Under the pieces are notes generated by a model. The model did not search any database. It had not been told where the DNA came from and saw nothing but the letters and a program-made list of their open reading frames with translations. Of a stretch of 42,764 nucleotides of DNA, positions 23,576 to 32,355 are shown one piece after another. How positions within the stretch are numbered: the first letter of the stretch is position 1; each line of letters starts with the position of its first letter. The DNA is taken from the NCBI GenBank assembly GCA_018969225.1, contig JAGWYS010000004.1, positions 1 through 42,764 of the forward strand, written 5' to 3'. Origin of the DNA: Gemmatimonadota bacterium. GTDB taxonomy: Bacteria; Gemmatimonadota; Gemmatimonadetes; Gemmatimonadales; Gemmatimonadaceae. Both the position numbers and the translations under genes were made by a program.

Positions 23576-25714
23576 TCAGTACGCCATCAGCTCCAGGTAC
23601 GCCTGCCGGAACGTCTCCACCTGCGGCAGCGTGGCGTCCTCCAGGCTGGGGGCGTACCCCACGAAGGCGTCCACGCTGGCGATGCGCCGCACGGGCGCAT
23701 CCAGCCACGCGAAGCACTCGTCGGCGATGCGCGCCGCGATCTCGGCGCCGTAGCCGAAGCTGAGGCTGTCCTCGGTGGCCACGATGGCCCGCCCCGTGCG
23801 CTTCACGCTGGCCAGCACCAGCTCCCGGTCCCACGGGCTCAGCGTGCGCAGGTCGATCACCTCCACGCTGGGCCCCCCCTCCTCCGCCACCTGGTTGGCG
23901 GCCACCAGCGCGCGCTGCACCGTGGCGCCGTACGTCACCAGCGTGAGGTCGGTGCCGGGGCGCACCACCTTCCCCTTGCCGAAGGGGATCATGAAGTCGG
24001 GGCCCGGATACGCCCCCTTGTTGTACGTCTGCCGGTACAGGTGCTTGTGCTCCAGGAACAGCACCGGGTCGTCGCACCGGATGGCGGTGCGCAGCAGCCC
24101 GTTGGCGTCCAGCGCGGTGGCGGGGCACACCACCCGCAGCCCCGGGATGTGCGTGAACAGCGACGCCCCGGTCTGCGAGTGGTACGGGCCGCCCCGGATG
24201 TACCCGCCGTAGGTGGTGCGCACCACCACCGGCGCGCTGAAGGCGTTCCCCGAGCGCCACCGCATGGTGGCCAGCTCGTCGCGCAGCTGCATGAACGCCG
24301 TCCAGATGTAGTCGAAGAACTGGATCTCCACCACCGGCTTGAAGCCGCGCTGCGCCAGCCCGATGGCGCGCCCGATGATGTTGGCCTCCGCCAGCGGCGC
24401 GTTGTACACGCGCCCGCTGCCGAAGCGTCCCTGCAGCCCGTGCGTGACCTTGAAGACCCCCCCCTTCCCCTTCACCTGTCCCAGGTACGCCTCGCGCGAC
24501 ACGTCGGCCACGTCCTGCCCGAACACCAGCATCCGCGGGTCGCGCGCCATCTCGTCGCGCAGGCAGGCGTTGAGGAGGTCCACCATGGTGGTGGGCTGCC
24601 CCTCCGCCCGCGGGCGGTCCTCGGTGTCAAAGGCCGCCGCCGTCGGGTCCACCGCGGGGGAATACACGCCGAACGCCACCGTCGCCGGGTCGGGCTGCGG
24701 CTCGGCCAGCGCCGCGTCCGTCGCCGCCAGCACCTCCGCGTCCACCTCGGCGCGCAGCGCGTCCAGCTCCGCCGCCGTGGCCACCCCCTGCGCCACCAGC
24801 CACTGCGGGAACGTCACCAGCGGGTCGCGCGCCGCGTCGGCCTCCCGCTCCGCCGCCGGACGGTAGAACACCTCGTCATCCGACAGCGAGTGCGAGTACG
24901 GGCGGATGACCTTGGCGTGCACCAGCGCCGGCCCCTTCCGCTCCCGCGCGTGCTGGACCGCCCGACGCATCGCCTCCAGCGACGCCAGCAGGTCGCAGCC
25001 GTCCACCTGCTCGATGTGGAGCGACGGGAACGACGACACCAGCCGCGAGATGGACCCGCCCGCGGTGTTGACCTCCACCGGCACGGAGATGGCGTAGCCG
25101 TTGTCCTCCACCAGGTAGACCACCGGGAGGCGCAGGTTGCACGCCGTGTTGAGCGACTCCCAGAACTCCCCCTGCGAGGTGGTGCCGTCGCCGGTGGACA
25201 CCAGCGTCACGTCATCGCCGGGAAATCCGTCGGTGATCCCGTTCTCCGCCGCCCGCAGCGCTCCCTCGGCGCACCCCACCGCCTGCAGGAACTGCGTCCC
25301 CGTGGGTGAGGAGGCGCTCACGAGGTTGGCGCGCTTGAGCCCCCAGTGGTTGGGCATCTGGCGCCCCCGGGAGTTGGGATCGGCGTCGGCCCCCACGGCG
25401 CTGAAGAGCATCTCGGCGGGGGTCATCCCCAGCTGCAGCGCCAGCGCCCGGTCCCGGTAGTACAGGAAGAACCAGTCGTGCCCGGGGCGCAGCACCATCC
25501 CGGCGGCGGTGAGCACCGCCTCGTGCCCGGCCCCGGAGATCTGGAAGAAGGTGCGGTTCTGCCGCTTGAGCTGGATCTCCCGGTCGTCCACCCGGCGCGA
25601 CAGGTACATGACCCGGTAGGCATGCAGCAGCTCGGCGCGCGACAGCGGCGCCTCGGCGGGGCTCGGCACGGGGATCCCCCGGCGGAAAGGGGCGGGTCGG
25701 GTGGAGATGGCCAT
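23576..25714 (-). CDS. Fused 2-oxoacid dehydrogenase E1 alpha-beta (branched-chain/pyruvate type)
   Basis: 712 residues joining both E1 subunits. The alpha part (about 1-340) has [27 protein letters not shown] and the thiamine diphosphate motif GDG (175-177) through Asn205 in VEDNGYAIS. The beta part (about 370-712) has [57 protein letters not shown] and [13 protein letters not shown]. The enzyme decarboxylates a 2-oxoacid and passes the acyl group to a lipoyl E2. The alpha part looks most like branched-chain 2-oxoacid E1 (BCKDH), but substrate is not decided by sequence. No E2 or E3 gene is nearby. Confidence 0.93.
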   Translation of the reverse strand: MAISTRPAPFRRGIPVPSPAEAPLSRAELLHAYRVMYLSRRVDDREIQLKRQNRTFFQISGAGHEAVLTAAGMVLRPGHDWFFLYYRDRALALQLGMTPAEMLFSAVGADADPNSRGRQMPNHWGLKRANLVSASSPTGTQFLQAVGCAEGALRAAENGITDGFPGDDVTLVSTGDGTTSQGEFWESLNTACNLRLPVVYLVEDNGYAISVPVEVNTAGGSISRLVSSFPSLHIEQVDGCDLLASLEAMRRAVQHARERKGPALVHAKVIRPYSHSLSDDEVFYRPAAEREADAARDPLVTFPQWLVAQGVATAAELDALRAEVDAEVLAATDAALAEPQPDPATVAFGVYSPAVDPTAAAFDTEDRPRAEGQPTTMVDLLNACLRDEMARDPRMLVFGQDVADVSREAYLGQVKGKGGVFKVTHGLQGRFGSGRVYNAPLAEANIIGRAIGLAQRGFKPVVEIQFFDYIWTAFMQLRDELATMRWRSGNAFSAPVVVRTTYGGYIRGGPYHSQTGASLFTHIPGLRVVCPATALDANGLLRTAIRCDDPVLFLEHKHLYRQTYNKGAYPGPDFMIPFGKGKVVRPGTDLTLVTYGATVQRALVAANQVAEEGGPSVEVIDLRTLSPWDRELVLASVKRTGRAIVATEDSLSFGYGAEIAARIADECFAWLDAPVRRIASVDAFVGYAPSLEDATLPQVETFRQAYLELMAY

Positions 25715-25886
25715 CGAGGGCTCGCGGGAGGACGGGGAAGAACGACGGCGGAAAGATAGCGGGGGTCACGTCCCCGCGGCGTCCCCCGCCCCCGCCGCGA
25801 GCCGTCCCGCCTTGCCTCCATGGTCCGGGAGGCGCAGGTTGACTGGAGAGGCTTTTCCTCCCATTGCCCAGGCCCGCCACCGCCCC

Positions 25887-26372
25887 ATGCGCGCTCCCAC
25901 CGCCCCCATGAAGCCCTCCACCGGCCACTGCATCTTCTGCGATCTCATGCGCGGGGCGGCCGAGGTGTCCATCTGCCACGAGGACGCCACGGCCATTGCG
26001 TTCATGGACATCCAGCCGGTCAACCCGGGGCACGTGCTGGTCGTCCCCCGGGAGCACTATGAAACCCTGCAGGACATCCCCTCGGCGGTGGGGGCGCACC
26101 TGTACCAGGTGGCGGTCCGGCTCATCCCGATCATCCAGAAGGCGTCGGGGGCGCAGGACATGAACATCGTGGTCAACTCGGGGCAGGCGGCGGGACAGAA
26201 CGTGATGCACTACCACATCCACCTGATCCCGCGGCGCGACGGCGACGGTTTCGACGTCCCGCTCCCCTTCCCGGGGTCGTCGATGCCCAACCGCCAGCAG
26301 CTGGACGCGATGGCGGCGCGCATCGGGAGCATGCTGCGCGACCCGCTGGCGTCCGACGGTCGCAAGACGTGA
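25887..26372 (+). CDS. HIT-family nucleotide-binding protein
   Basis: 161 residues from the ATG at 25887, or 154 from the ATG at 25908. CIFCDLMRG at the start holds the CxxC zinc pair, DATAIAFMDIQPVNPGHVLVVPREHYETLQDI is the usual HIT core, and MHYHIHLIPRR carries the His-triad (HxHxH) that acts on the alpha-phosphate of nucleotides. HIT hydrolases cleave AMP-linked compounds such as AMP-lysine or AMP-NH2; the substrate is unknown here. The stop overlaps the GTG of the creatininase-family gene. Confidence 0.95.
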   Translation: MRAPTAPMKPSTGHCIFCDLMRGAAEVSICHEDATAIAFMDIQPVNPGHVLVVPREHYETLQDIPSAVGAHLYQVAVRLIPIIQKASGAQDMNIVVNSGQAAGQNVMHYHIHLIPRRDGDGFDVPLPFPGSSMPNRQQLDAMAARIGSMLRDPLASDGRKT

Positions 26373-27163
26373 CGGCGGAGGGCGGGGCGCCGCGCCCCGG
26401 CGTGCTGGAGGAGCAGCCGTGGCCCGCCATGCGGGACCGCGCCTGGCCCGTGGCGCTGCTCCCCTTCGGCGCCACCGAGCCCCACAACACGCACCTGCCG
26501 TACGGCACGGACACCGTGCTGGCGCGGGAGGTGGCGGCGCGGGTGGCGGCGGCCTGCCTGGCGCGCGGCACGGGGGTGGTGGCGCTGCCGGCGCTCCCCT
26601 TCGGCGTGAACACCACGCAGCTGGACCTGCCGCTCACCATCAATGTGATGCCCTCCACGCAGCTGGCGCTGCTGCGCGACGTGGTGCGCAGCCTCGAGCC
26701 GCACGGCGTGCGCGCGCTGGTGCTGCTCAACGCGCACGGCGGGAACGAGCTGCGGGCGCTGGTGCGGGAGCTGCAGCCGGAGACGCCGCTGGTGCTGGCC
26801 GTCGTGAACTGGTGGCAGGCGGGGGACCACGCGCTGTTTGCGGAACCCGGGGACCACGCCGGGGCGCTGGAGACGGCGGCGGTGCTGCATGTGGCGCCGG
26901 GGCTGGTGCACCCCGACCGCGCGGCGTGGGGGGCCGGCACGGCGCACCCCAGCGTGTTTGCCGGGGTGCGCGCCGGGTGGGCGTGGATGCCGCGGCGGTG
27001 GACGCAGGTCGCCCCGGACACCGGGGTGGGGAACCCGGCCGAGGCCACGGCCGCGCAGGGCGCGGCCTTCGTGGCGCAGGCGGTGGCGCGAATTGCCGCG
27101 TTCTGCGAGGCGCTGGCCCAGGCGGACCCGGGGCGGATGTGGGCCCCGGATCCGCCCGGCTAG
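26369..27163 (+). CDS. Creatininase-family amidohydrolase
   Basis: 264 residues. The metal motif reads GATEPHNTHLPYGTD, where the family usually has GSxEQHGxHLPxxTD; the Glu, His and Asp metal ligands are kept. LVLLNAHGGNE and GDHAGALETAAVLHVAPGLV give the other metal His/Glu residues. The substitution of Gln-His-Gly by Pro-His-Asn sets it apart from true creatininases, so it likely acts on another cyclic amide or formamide. It is cotranscribed with the HIT gene (GTGA overlap) and its stop overlaps the stop of the convergent nadE gene. Confidence 0.9.
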   Translation: MTAEGGAPRPGVLEEQPWPAMRDRAWPVALLPFGATEPHNTHLPYGTDTVLAREVAARVAAACLARGTGVVALPALPFGVNTTQLDLPLTINVMPSTQLALLRDVVRSLEPHGVRALVLLNAHGGNELRALVRELQPETPLVLAVVNWWQAGDHALFAEPGDHAGALETAAVLHVAPGLVHPDRAAWGAGTAHPSVFAGVRAGWAWMPRRWTQVAPDTGVGNPAEATAAQGAAFVAQAVARIAAFCEALAQADPGRMWAPDPPG

Positions 27164-29100
27164 TAGTCCACCGGCCGCAGGTACGACTCGCCGATGGCGG
27201 AGTTGGAGACCAGCGCCGTCGTGGCCGGACGCCGCTTCCAGTGCGTCCCCTCCAGCCGGCGCCGCACCATGGCGATTTCGTCGGGGTGGATGCCGCGGGC
27301 GCGGAGCGAGTCCTGCGAGAAGCCGTGGAGGAGCGCGTTCAGGATCTCGTCGGCGCGCGCGTAGCGGATCCCCAGGTCCCCCTCGTCCGTCTGGCCGGCC
27401 ACGAGGTCGGCCGTGGGCGGCTTCTCCACCACGGCGGCGGGGAGCTGCAGGTGGCGGGCCAGCTGCCACACCTGCGTCTTGAAGAGGTCGCCCAGCGGGT
27501 TCACCGGGGGAGCGTCGTCGCCGTGCCAGGTGAAGTACCCCAGCAGCCGCTCGGTCTTGTTCCCGGTGCCCAGCGGCATCGCCTGGTGGCGCGCGCCCTG
27601 GTCGAAGAGCGCGAGCATGCGGACGCGCGCCATCACGTTCCCCCGCCGCGTGGGGTCGGCGTCGGGCTCCAGCGCGAGGTAGCCGTCCACCGCCGCCGTG
27701 ATGTCGAGCGTGCGCAGCGGCATGCCCAGGGCGTTGGCCACCAGCTCGGCGTGGACCAGCGAATCGGGGGAGGAGGTGCGGTAGGGGAGGCGCACGCCGA
27801 TGACGTTGTCGGGGCCCAGCGCGCGGACGGCAAGCGCGGCGGTCACCGCCGAGTCCACGCCGCCGGAGAGCCCCACCACCGCCCGCCCGAAGCCGCGACG
27901 CCGCAACTCCTCGCGCAGGAAGCCGGTGAGCCACTGCTCCGTGAGGAGCGGATCGATGACCAGCGGTGGCGCCCCCCCCTGGTCCCCCAGCCCGAGCCGC
28001 GTGACGGGGAGCACCTCGGGGAGCGCCCCCACCACGGTCGGGGTCTCCTCCCCCAGCAGCTCCGTGGGGATGGCGAACTCGCCCGTGTGGTAGCCGCGCG
28101 CCTGCTGGAGCAGGTCGGCGGCCGCGGGCTCGCCGCCGTCGTAGGCCAGCGGCGACGGGATACCGCGGCTGATGCGGTCCACCGACGCGAGCACGTGGGG
28201 GAGGGCGGCGCGCAGGTCGCTCAGCAGCGGGCTGTCGGCGCGGGCGCGCACCAGGTCGCTCAGGTCCACGGTGACCGACAGCAGGTGCTCGTCCCACACG
28301 GGGGCGCTGCCGCGCAGGTCGCCGGCGGGGCCCACCACCAGCGCGTTGCCGAAGAAGCGCTTCCCCCCCTCGGTGCCCACCAGGTTGGCGAAGCTGGCGA
28401 AGACGCCGTGCTCGTCGGCGACGTCGCGCAGCACCCGCTCCCAGCGCGCGATGTTGGCGGGCCCCGGAGTGCCGATGGGAAGCGAGGTGGCCTCGCCGTG
28501 CCAGGGGCCGCGGGCCACGCCCGCGGCCGACACGAACACCACCTGCGCGCCGTCCAGCGCCGCCAGCGTGCCGCAGACGGAGTGCCAGGCATCCTCGCAC
28601 ACCAGCAGCGCGGCGCGCCCCCACGGCGTCTCGAACGCCCGCACCTCGGTCCCCGCCTCCACGAAGCGCGCCTCGTCGAAGAGCCCGTAGGTGGGGAGGA
28701 AGACCTTGCGGTGCACGTGGCGGATCACGGGCGGCCCGTCGGCCAGCCCGATGGTGAGGTACGCCGCGCTGTTGTACAGCGTGTCGCGCCACCGCTCGTA
28801 GAACCCCACGACCACGTCCACCGGGGCGATGTCGATCCCCGCCCCCGCGCAGGCGGTGCGGTAGGCTTCGTCGAGGTCGTTGGCCAGCCCCCCCGCCGTG
28901 CACGCCACCTCGCGCACCCCCCCTTCCACGAAGTAGCCGGACACCACGGCCTCGGCGAAGTGGATCACCTGCGGGCGGGGCTCGAGGGTGGCCGCCTGGG
29001 CGCACACGCGCCCCATGCGGGCGATGTTCCCCGCGACGTCGCCCTTTCGGGGGGCGATCTGGCCGACGGCCAGCGTGAGTGGATTGAGCGAGTCGGGCAT
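27160..29100 (-). CDS. nadE: Glutamine-dependent NAD+ synthetase
   Basis: 646 residues with two domains. The N-terminal nitrilase-type glutaminase (about 1-290) has Glu50, Lys132 (HRKVFLP) and Cys168 (LVCEDAWH). The C-terminal synthetase (about 380-646) has the ATP loop SGGVDS at 412-417, GTGNKTERLLGYFTWHGDDA and KPPTADLVAGQTDE. It converts deamido-NAD to NAD using ammonia from glutamine, the last step of NAD synthesis. TAGCTT six bases before the ATG supports this start. Stops of nadE and the creatininase-family gene share CTAG bases in a 4-base overlap. Confidence 0.97.
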   Translation of the reverse strand: MPDSLNPLTLAVGQIAPRKGDVAGNIARMGRVCAQAATLEPRPQVIHFAEAVVSGYFVEGGVREVACTAGGLANDLDEAYRTACAGAGIDIAPVDVVVGFYERWRDTLYNSAAYLTIGLADGPPVIRHVHRKVFLPTYGLFDEARFVEAGTEVRAFETPWGRAALLVCEDAWHSVCGTLAALDGAQVVFVSAAGVARGPWHGEATSLPIGTPGPANIARWERVLRDVADEHGVFASFANLVGTEGGKRFFGNALVVGPAGDLRGSAPVWDEHLLSVTVDLSDLVRARADSPLLSDLRAALPHVLASVDRISRGIPSPLAYDGGEPAAADLLQQARGYHTGEFAIPTELLGEETPTVVGALPEVLPVTRLGLGDQGGAPPLVIDPLLTEQWLTGFLREELRRRGFGRAVVGLSGGVDSAVTAALAVRALGPDNVIGVRLPYRTSSPDSLVHAELVANALGMPLRTLDITAAVDGYLALEPDADPTRRGNVMARVRMLALFDQGARHQAMPLGTGNKTERLLGYFTWHGDDAPPVNPLGDLFKTQVWQLARHLQLPAAVVEKPPTADLVAGQTDEGDLGIRYARADEILNALLHGFSQDSLRARGIHPDEIAMVRRRLEGTHWKRRPATTALVSNSAIGESYLRPVDY

Positions 29101-29112
29101 GAGGGAAAGCTA
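29101..29112 (-). promoter_or_regulatory. Putative -10 element six bases before nadE
   Basis: On the minus strand TAGCTT (29112-29107), six bases TCCCTC, then ATG: the same hexamer and spacing as at 5072 and 7937. Confidence 0.5.
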
Positions 29113-29175
29113 GGAGCGCCGGCCCCGGCTGCCTATGCCCCCCGCGCCCCGGGGACCGCCGGTCCCCGGGGCGTG

Positions 29176-29188
29176 TAGAATTCCCCAT
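29176..29188 (+). promoter_or_regulatory. Putative -10 element seven bases before the PBP start
   Basis: TAGAAT at 29176-29181, then seven bases, then ATG at 29189. The divergent nadE promoter lies 64 bases away. Confidence 0.5.
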
Positions 29189-31279
29189 ATGCCCCGTCGA
29201 GTCCCGCTGGTCGCGCCGCTGGTGGTCGTGCCGCTGGCGGCGGCGCTCGCCGCCCTGCCGGCCACCCCGCGCGCCCAGGGCGCCCCGCCGGGGACCGGGG
29301 CCCAGCCCCCGGGGGCGCGCTCGGCCGCCCCCGAGCCGTGGCGCATCATCGCGGTGCCGCAGGCCTCGGTGGTGCTGGGGCGCGACGGCGCCCTCATCGG
29401 CACCATCGGGCGCGAACGGCGGCTGAGCGTGCCGCTGCGCACCCTCCCGCGGCATGTGGGGCAGGCGTTCATCGCGGTGGAGGACAAGCGCTTCTACCAG
29501 CACGACGGCGTGGACCTGGTGGGGATTGCCGGGGCGCTCAAGGACGCCGCGCGCACCGGCGACGTGCGCGGCGCCAGCACCATCACGCAGCTGCTGGTGG
29601 GGAACATGCACCCCGAGGTGGTGGACCGGCGCGACCGCTCGCTGGGGCGCAAGCTCCGCGAGCAGCAGGCGGCGCGCGAGATGGAGCGGCATTACTCGAA
29701 GGAGCAGATCCTCGAGGCGTTCCTGAACCAGATCGCCTTCGGCCGCGGCGTGTTCGGCATCGAACTCGCGGCGCGCCAGTACTTCGGGAAGGGAGCGGCC
29801 GAGCTGTCGGTGGCCGAGGCGGCATCGCTGGCCGCGATGCCCAAGAGCCCGGTGCTGTACGACCCGGTGCGCCACCCCGACCGCAACCTCGCGCGGCGCA
29901 ACACCGTGCTGGCGCTGATGCGCGAGCAGGGGTACCTGACCCCCGCGCAGGCGGAGGCGGCGCAGCGCGCACCGCTGCGCACGGCGGAGAGCCCGCTGGG
30001 GGTGGCGCCCTGGGTGGCCGACGTGGTGCGCGTGCAGGCGGAGCGCGCGGGGATCCCGGTGCGCGAGGGCGGGTACCGCCTGCATACCACCATCGACCCG
30101 GGGCTGCAGCGGGCGGCGCAGCGGGCGCTTGCCGACGGGGTGGCGGAGGTGGAGGCGCGCGCCGGGTTCCGCGGGGCGCCGTGCGCCGCGAAGGCGCCGG
30201 CCGCCGCCGCGCCCGGGGGGCGCGGCGCCCAGTGCCTGGAGGGGAGCGTGGTGGTGCTGGACCCGGCCACCGGGGCGGTGCGCGCGCTGGTGGGGGGGCG
30301 CGATTATGCGCTTTCGTCGTTCAACCGCGCGGTGGATGGCGAGCGGCAGCCGGGGTCCAGCTTCAAGCCGTTCGTGTACGCGCAGGCGCTGGCGCAGGGG
30401 CTCCCCGCCAACGCGGCGGTGGCGGACACCGCGCTGCGGCTGCGGCTGGAGAACGGGCAGTGGTACGCCCCGGGGAACGCCGACAACGCCTTCCTGGGGA
30501 CGCTGACCCTGCGCGAGGCGCTGGTGCGCTCGCGCAACCCGGTGGCGGTGCAGCTGGGGCTGGCGGTGGGGCTCGACTCGGTGGCGGCGCTGGTGCGCCG
30601 CGCGGGGGTGCGGGCCCCACCGGCGCCGGGGCCCGCCGCCGCGCTGGGGGCCGCCGCCGTGCAGCCGCTGGACTTCGTGGCCGCGTACGCCGTGTTCGAC
30701 AACGGCGGGCTGGCGGTGGAGCCGCAGCTGCTGGTGCGCGTGGAGGAGCGGGGCGGACGGACGGTGCTGGCCCCCGCGGCGCCGGCGCCGCGCCCGGCGC
30801 TGGACCCGCGCGTGGCGTTCATCGTGCGCGACATGCTGCGCGACGTGGTGGCGCGCGGCACGGCCACCAGCGTGCGCCGGGTGCTGCCGGAGCGCATCCC
30901 GGTGGCGGGGAAGACGGGCACCACCAACGACAACGCCGACGTCTGGTTCGTGGGGATGACCCCCGAGCTGGTGGCGGGGGTGTGGCTGGGGTTCGACACG
31001 CCGGCGCCGATCGCGCCGGGGGCGGCGGGGGGGACGCTGGCGGCGCCGATTGCGGCGCGGGTGCTGGCCGACGCCTACGCGGGGCGCACCGCGGCGGCGT
31101 GGCAGCCGCCGCCGGGGGTGGTGGGGGTGGAGCTGGACCGCGCGACTGGCGCGCCGGCCACCCCCGCCACGGCCGCCGCTGACCGTTATCTGGAGTGGTT
31201 CCTGCCGGGGACGGAACCCGGCGCGCCGGCGTGGCCCTGGCGGTTGTGGCGCGCCGGGCCGCTGGGGGGGCTGCCGTGA
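29189..31279 (+). CDS. Class A penicillin-binding protein (transglycosylase/transpeptidase)
   Basis: 696 residues from the ATG at 29189; an earlier reading from 29135 would lie upstream of the -10 hexamer. The N-terminal hydrophobic segment (about 6-27) ends in PRAQG and looks like a signal peptide or anchor. The GT51 domain (about 60-245) has Glu98 in VEDKRFYQHDGVD, GASTITQLL, and KEQILEAFLNQIAFGRGVFGIE. The transpeptidase domain (about 345-640) has SxxK at Ser390-Lys393 (PGSSFKPF), SxN at 448-450 (RSRNP) and KTGTT at 575-579. It polymerises and cross-links peptidoglycan. Its stop overlaps the LysR GTG, an unusual operon pairing. Confidence 0.95.
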   Translation: MPRRVPLVAPLVVVPLAAALAALPATPRAQGAPPGTGAQPPGARSAAPEPWRIIAVPQASVVLGRDGALIGTIGRERRLSVPLRTLPRHVGQAFIAVEDKRFYQHDGVDLVGIAGALKDAARTGDVRGASTITQLLVGNMHPEVVDRRDRSLGRKLREQQAAREMERHYSKEQILEAFLNQIAFGRGVFGIELAARQYFGKGAAELSVAEAASLAAMPKSPVLYDPVRHPDRNLARRNTVLALMREQGYLTPAQAEAAQRAPLRTAESPLGVAPWVADVVRVQAERAGIPVREGGYRLHTTIDPGLQRAAQRALADGVAEVEARAGFRGAPCAAKAPAAAAPGGRGAQCLEGSVVVLDPATGAVRALVGGRDYALSSFNRAVDGERQPGSSFKPFVYAQALAQGLPANAAVADTALRLRLENGQWYAPGNADNAFLGTLTLREALVRSRNPVAVQLGLAVGLDSVAALVRRAGVRAPPAPGPAAALGAAAVQPLDFVAAYAVFDNGGLAVEPQLLVRVEERGGRTVLAPAAPAPRPALDPRVAFIVRDMLRDVVARGTATSVRRVLPERIPVAGKTGTTNDNADVWFVGMTPELVAGVWLGFDTPAPIAPGAAGGTLAAPIAARVLADAYAGRTAAAWQPPPGVVGVELDRATGAPATPATAAADRYLEWFLPGTEPGAPAWPWRLWRAGPLGGLP

Positions 31280-32262
31280 CGCGCGCCTCGCCCCCCGCCG
31301 AGGGGACGGGCCCGCTGGGGCCGCTCAACTACCACCACCTGCGGATCTTCTGGGCGGTGGCGCGGGAGGGGAGCGTGACGCGGGCCGCCGCGCGCCTGCG
31401 CCTGGCGCAATCGTCCGTGAGCGGGCAGCTGCGCACCTTCGAGCGCGCGCTGGGGGTGCGGTTGCTGGAGAAGCGCGGGCGCCAGCTCGCGCTGACGGCG
31501 GCGGGAGAGCTGGTGCAGCGGCACGCCGACGAGATCTTCGCGGCGGGGCAGGAGCTGGAGGCGGCGCTGCGCGGGGCCGAGGTGGAGGGCGGGCGCCCGC
31601 GGCGCTTCACCGTGGGGGTGTCGGACGCGCTCCCCAAGCTCACCACCGTGCGCCTGCTGGCGCCGGCGCTGGCGCGCCCCGAGGCGCCGCTGCAGCTGGT
31701 GCTGCGCATCGACAAGACCGCGCGGCTGGTGGGGGAGCTGGCCACGCACGCGCTCGACCTGGTGCTGGCCGACGCGCCGGTGGCGCCCACGCTGCGCGTG
31801 AGGACCTTCAGCCACCTGCTGGGGGAGACGGACGTGACGGTGTTCGCGGTGCCGGCGCTGGCGCGGCGGCTGCGGCGCGGGTTCCCGCTGTCGCTGGCGG
31901 GGGCGCCGTTCCTGCTGCAGGCGGAGCACACCGCGCTGCGCCTGTCGCTGGACCACTGGTTCGGCGGCGCCGGGGTGGTGCCGCGGGTGGTGGCGGAGGT
32001 GGAGGACCTGGCGCTGCTGCAGGCGCTGGGGGGCGAGGGGCTGGGGTGCTTCGCCGCGCCCACGGTGGTGGCCGACGCCATCGAGAAGGGGTACGGGGTG
32101 CGCGCCGTGGGGCGCCTCCCCGAGGTGCGCGAGCGCTTCTACGCCATCACCACGGAGCGCCGCCTGGTGCATCCGGGGGTCGCGGCGATCGCGGGGGCGG
32201 CGCGGCGCACCCTCGCGCGCGCGGCCGCGCGGCCGGGGCGCACGAAAAAATCGATGGATTGA
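31276..32262 (+). CDS. LysR-family transcriptional regulator, NhaR-like
   Basis: 328 residues from the GTG at 31276 (GTGA overlap with the PBP gene). The winged helix (about 17-75), LNYHHLRIFWAVAREGSVTRAAARLRLAQSSVSGQLRTFERALGVRLLEK, is strikingly like NhaR, the sodium-responsive activator of the nhaA antiporter gene (LNYHHLyyFW.VA.eGSi.rA). The effector domain (about 100-300) begins FTVGVSDALPKLTTVRLLAPAL, also NhaR-like. A sodium or related signal would suit the next genes, sodium-dependent bicarbonate-type transporters. Its 3' end includes the first copy of the repeated upstream element, so it may autoregulate. Confidence 0.93.
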   Translation: MTRASPPAEGTGPLGPLNYHHLRIFWAVAREGSVTRAAARLRLAQSSVSGQLRTFERALGVRLLEKRGRQLALTAAGELVQRHADEIFAAGQELEAALRGAEVEGGRPRRFTVGVSDALPKLTTVRLLAPALARPEAPLQLVLRIDKTARLVGELATHALDLVLADAPVAPTLRVRTFSHLLGETDVTVFAVPALARRLRRGFPLSLAGAPFLLQAEHTALRLSLDHWFGGAGVVPRVVAEVEDLALLQALGGEGLGCFAAPTVVADAIEKGYGVRAVGRLPEVRERFYAITTERRLVHPGVAAIAGAARRTLARAAARPGRTKKSMD

Positions 32263-32306
32263 CGCGAAACATTGTATTTGTCGCTGGCCTCGGGCGCCGC
32301 TAGCCT
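32243..32306 (+). promoter_or_regulatory. Promoter and upstream element of cassette 1
   Basis: -35 TTGTCG at 32278-32283, 17 bases, -10 TAGCCT at 32301-32306. Upstream, CGAAAAAATCG starts at 32243 and GGATTG follows at 32256, forming AATC-N4-GATT. The element overlaps the last codons of the LysR gene. Nearly the same arrangement occurs at 34258-34321. Confidence 0.65.
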
Positions 32307-32314
32307 CCGGGCAC

Positions 32315-32333
32315 GCCCTCCCGCCGGGAGGGC
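32315..32333 (+). promoter_or_regulatory. Hairpin in the 5' UTR of cassette 1
   Basis: GCCCTCCC (32315-32322) pairs with GGGAGGGC (32326-32333) around GCC. It begins just after the predicted transcription start and ends 22 bases before the transporter ATG. No T run follows. Confidence 0.5.
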
Positions 32334-32355
32334 ACGGACCCCAAGGCCCCGCCCC

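Noticed and set aside
26210-30085. A 1291-codon minus-strand open frame spanning HIT, creatininase, nadE and PBP genes
   Set aside because: It crosses several well-supported genes on both strands and has low-complexity composition, so it is not a gene.
32272-32355. Extended N-terminus for the first SbtA-type gene from 32272
   Set aside because: It would begin upstream of the predicted promoter -10 and include the hairpin; the second copy starts at the matching ATG.
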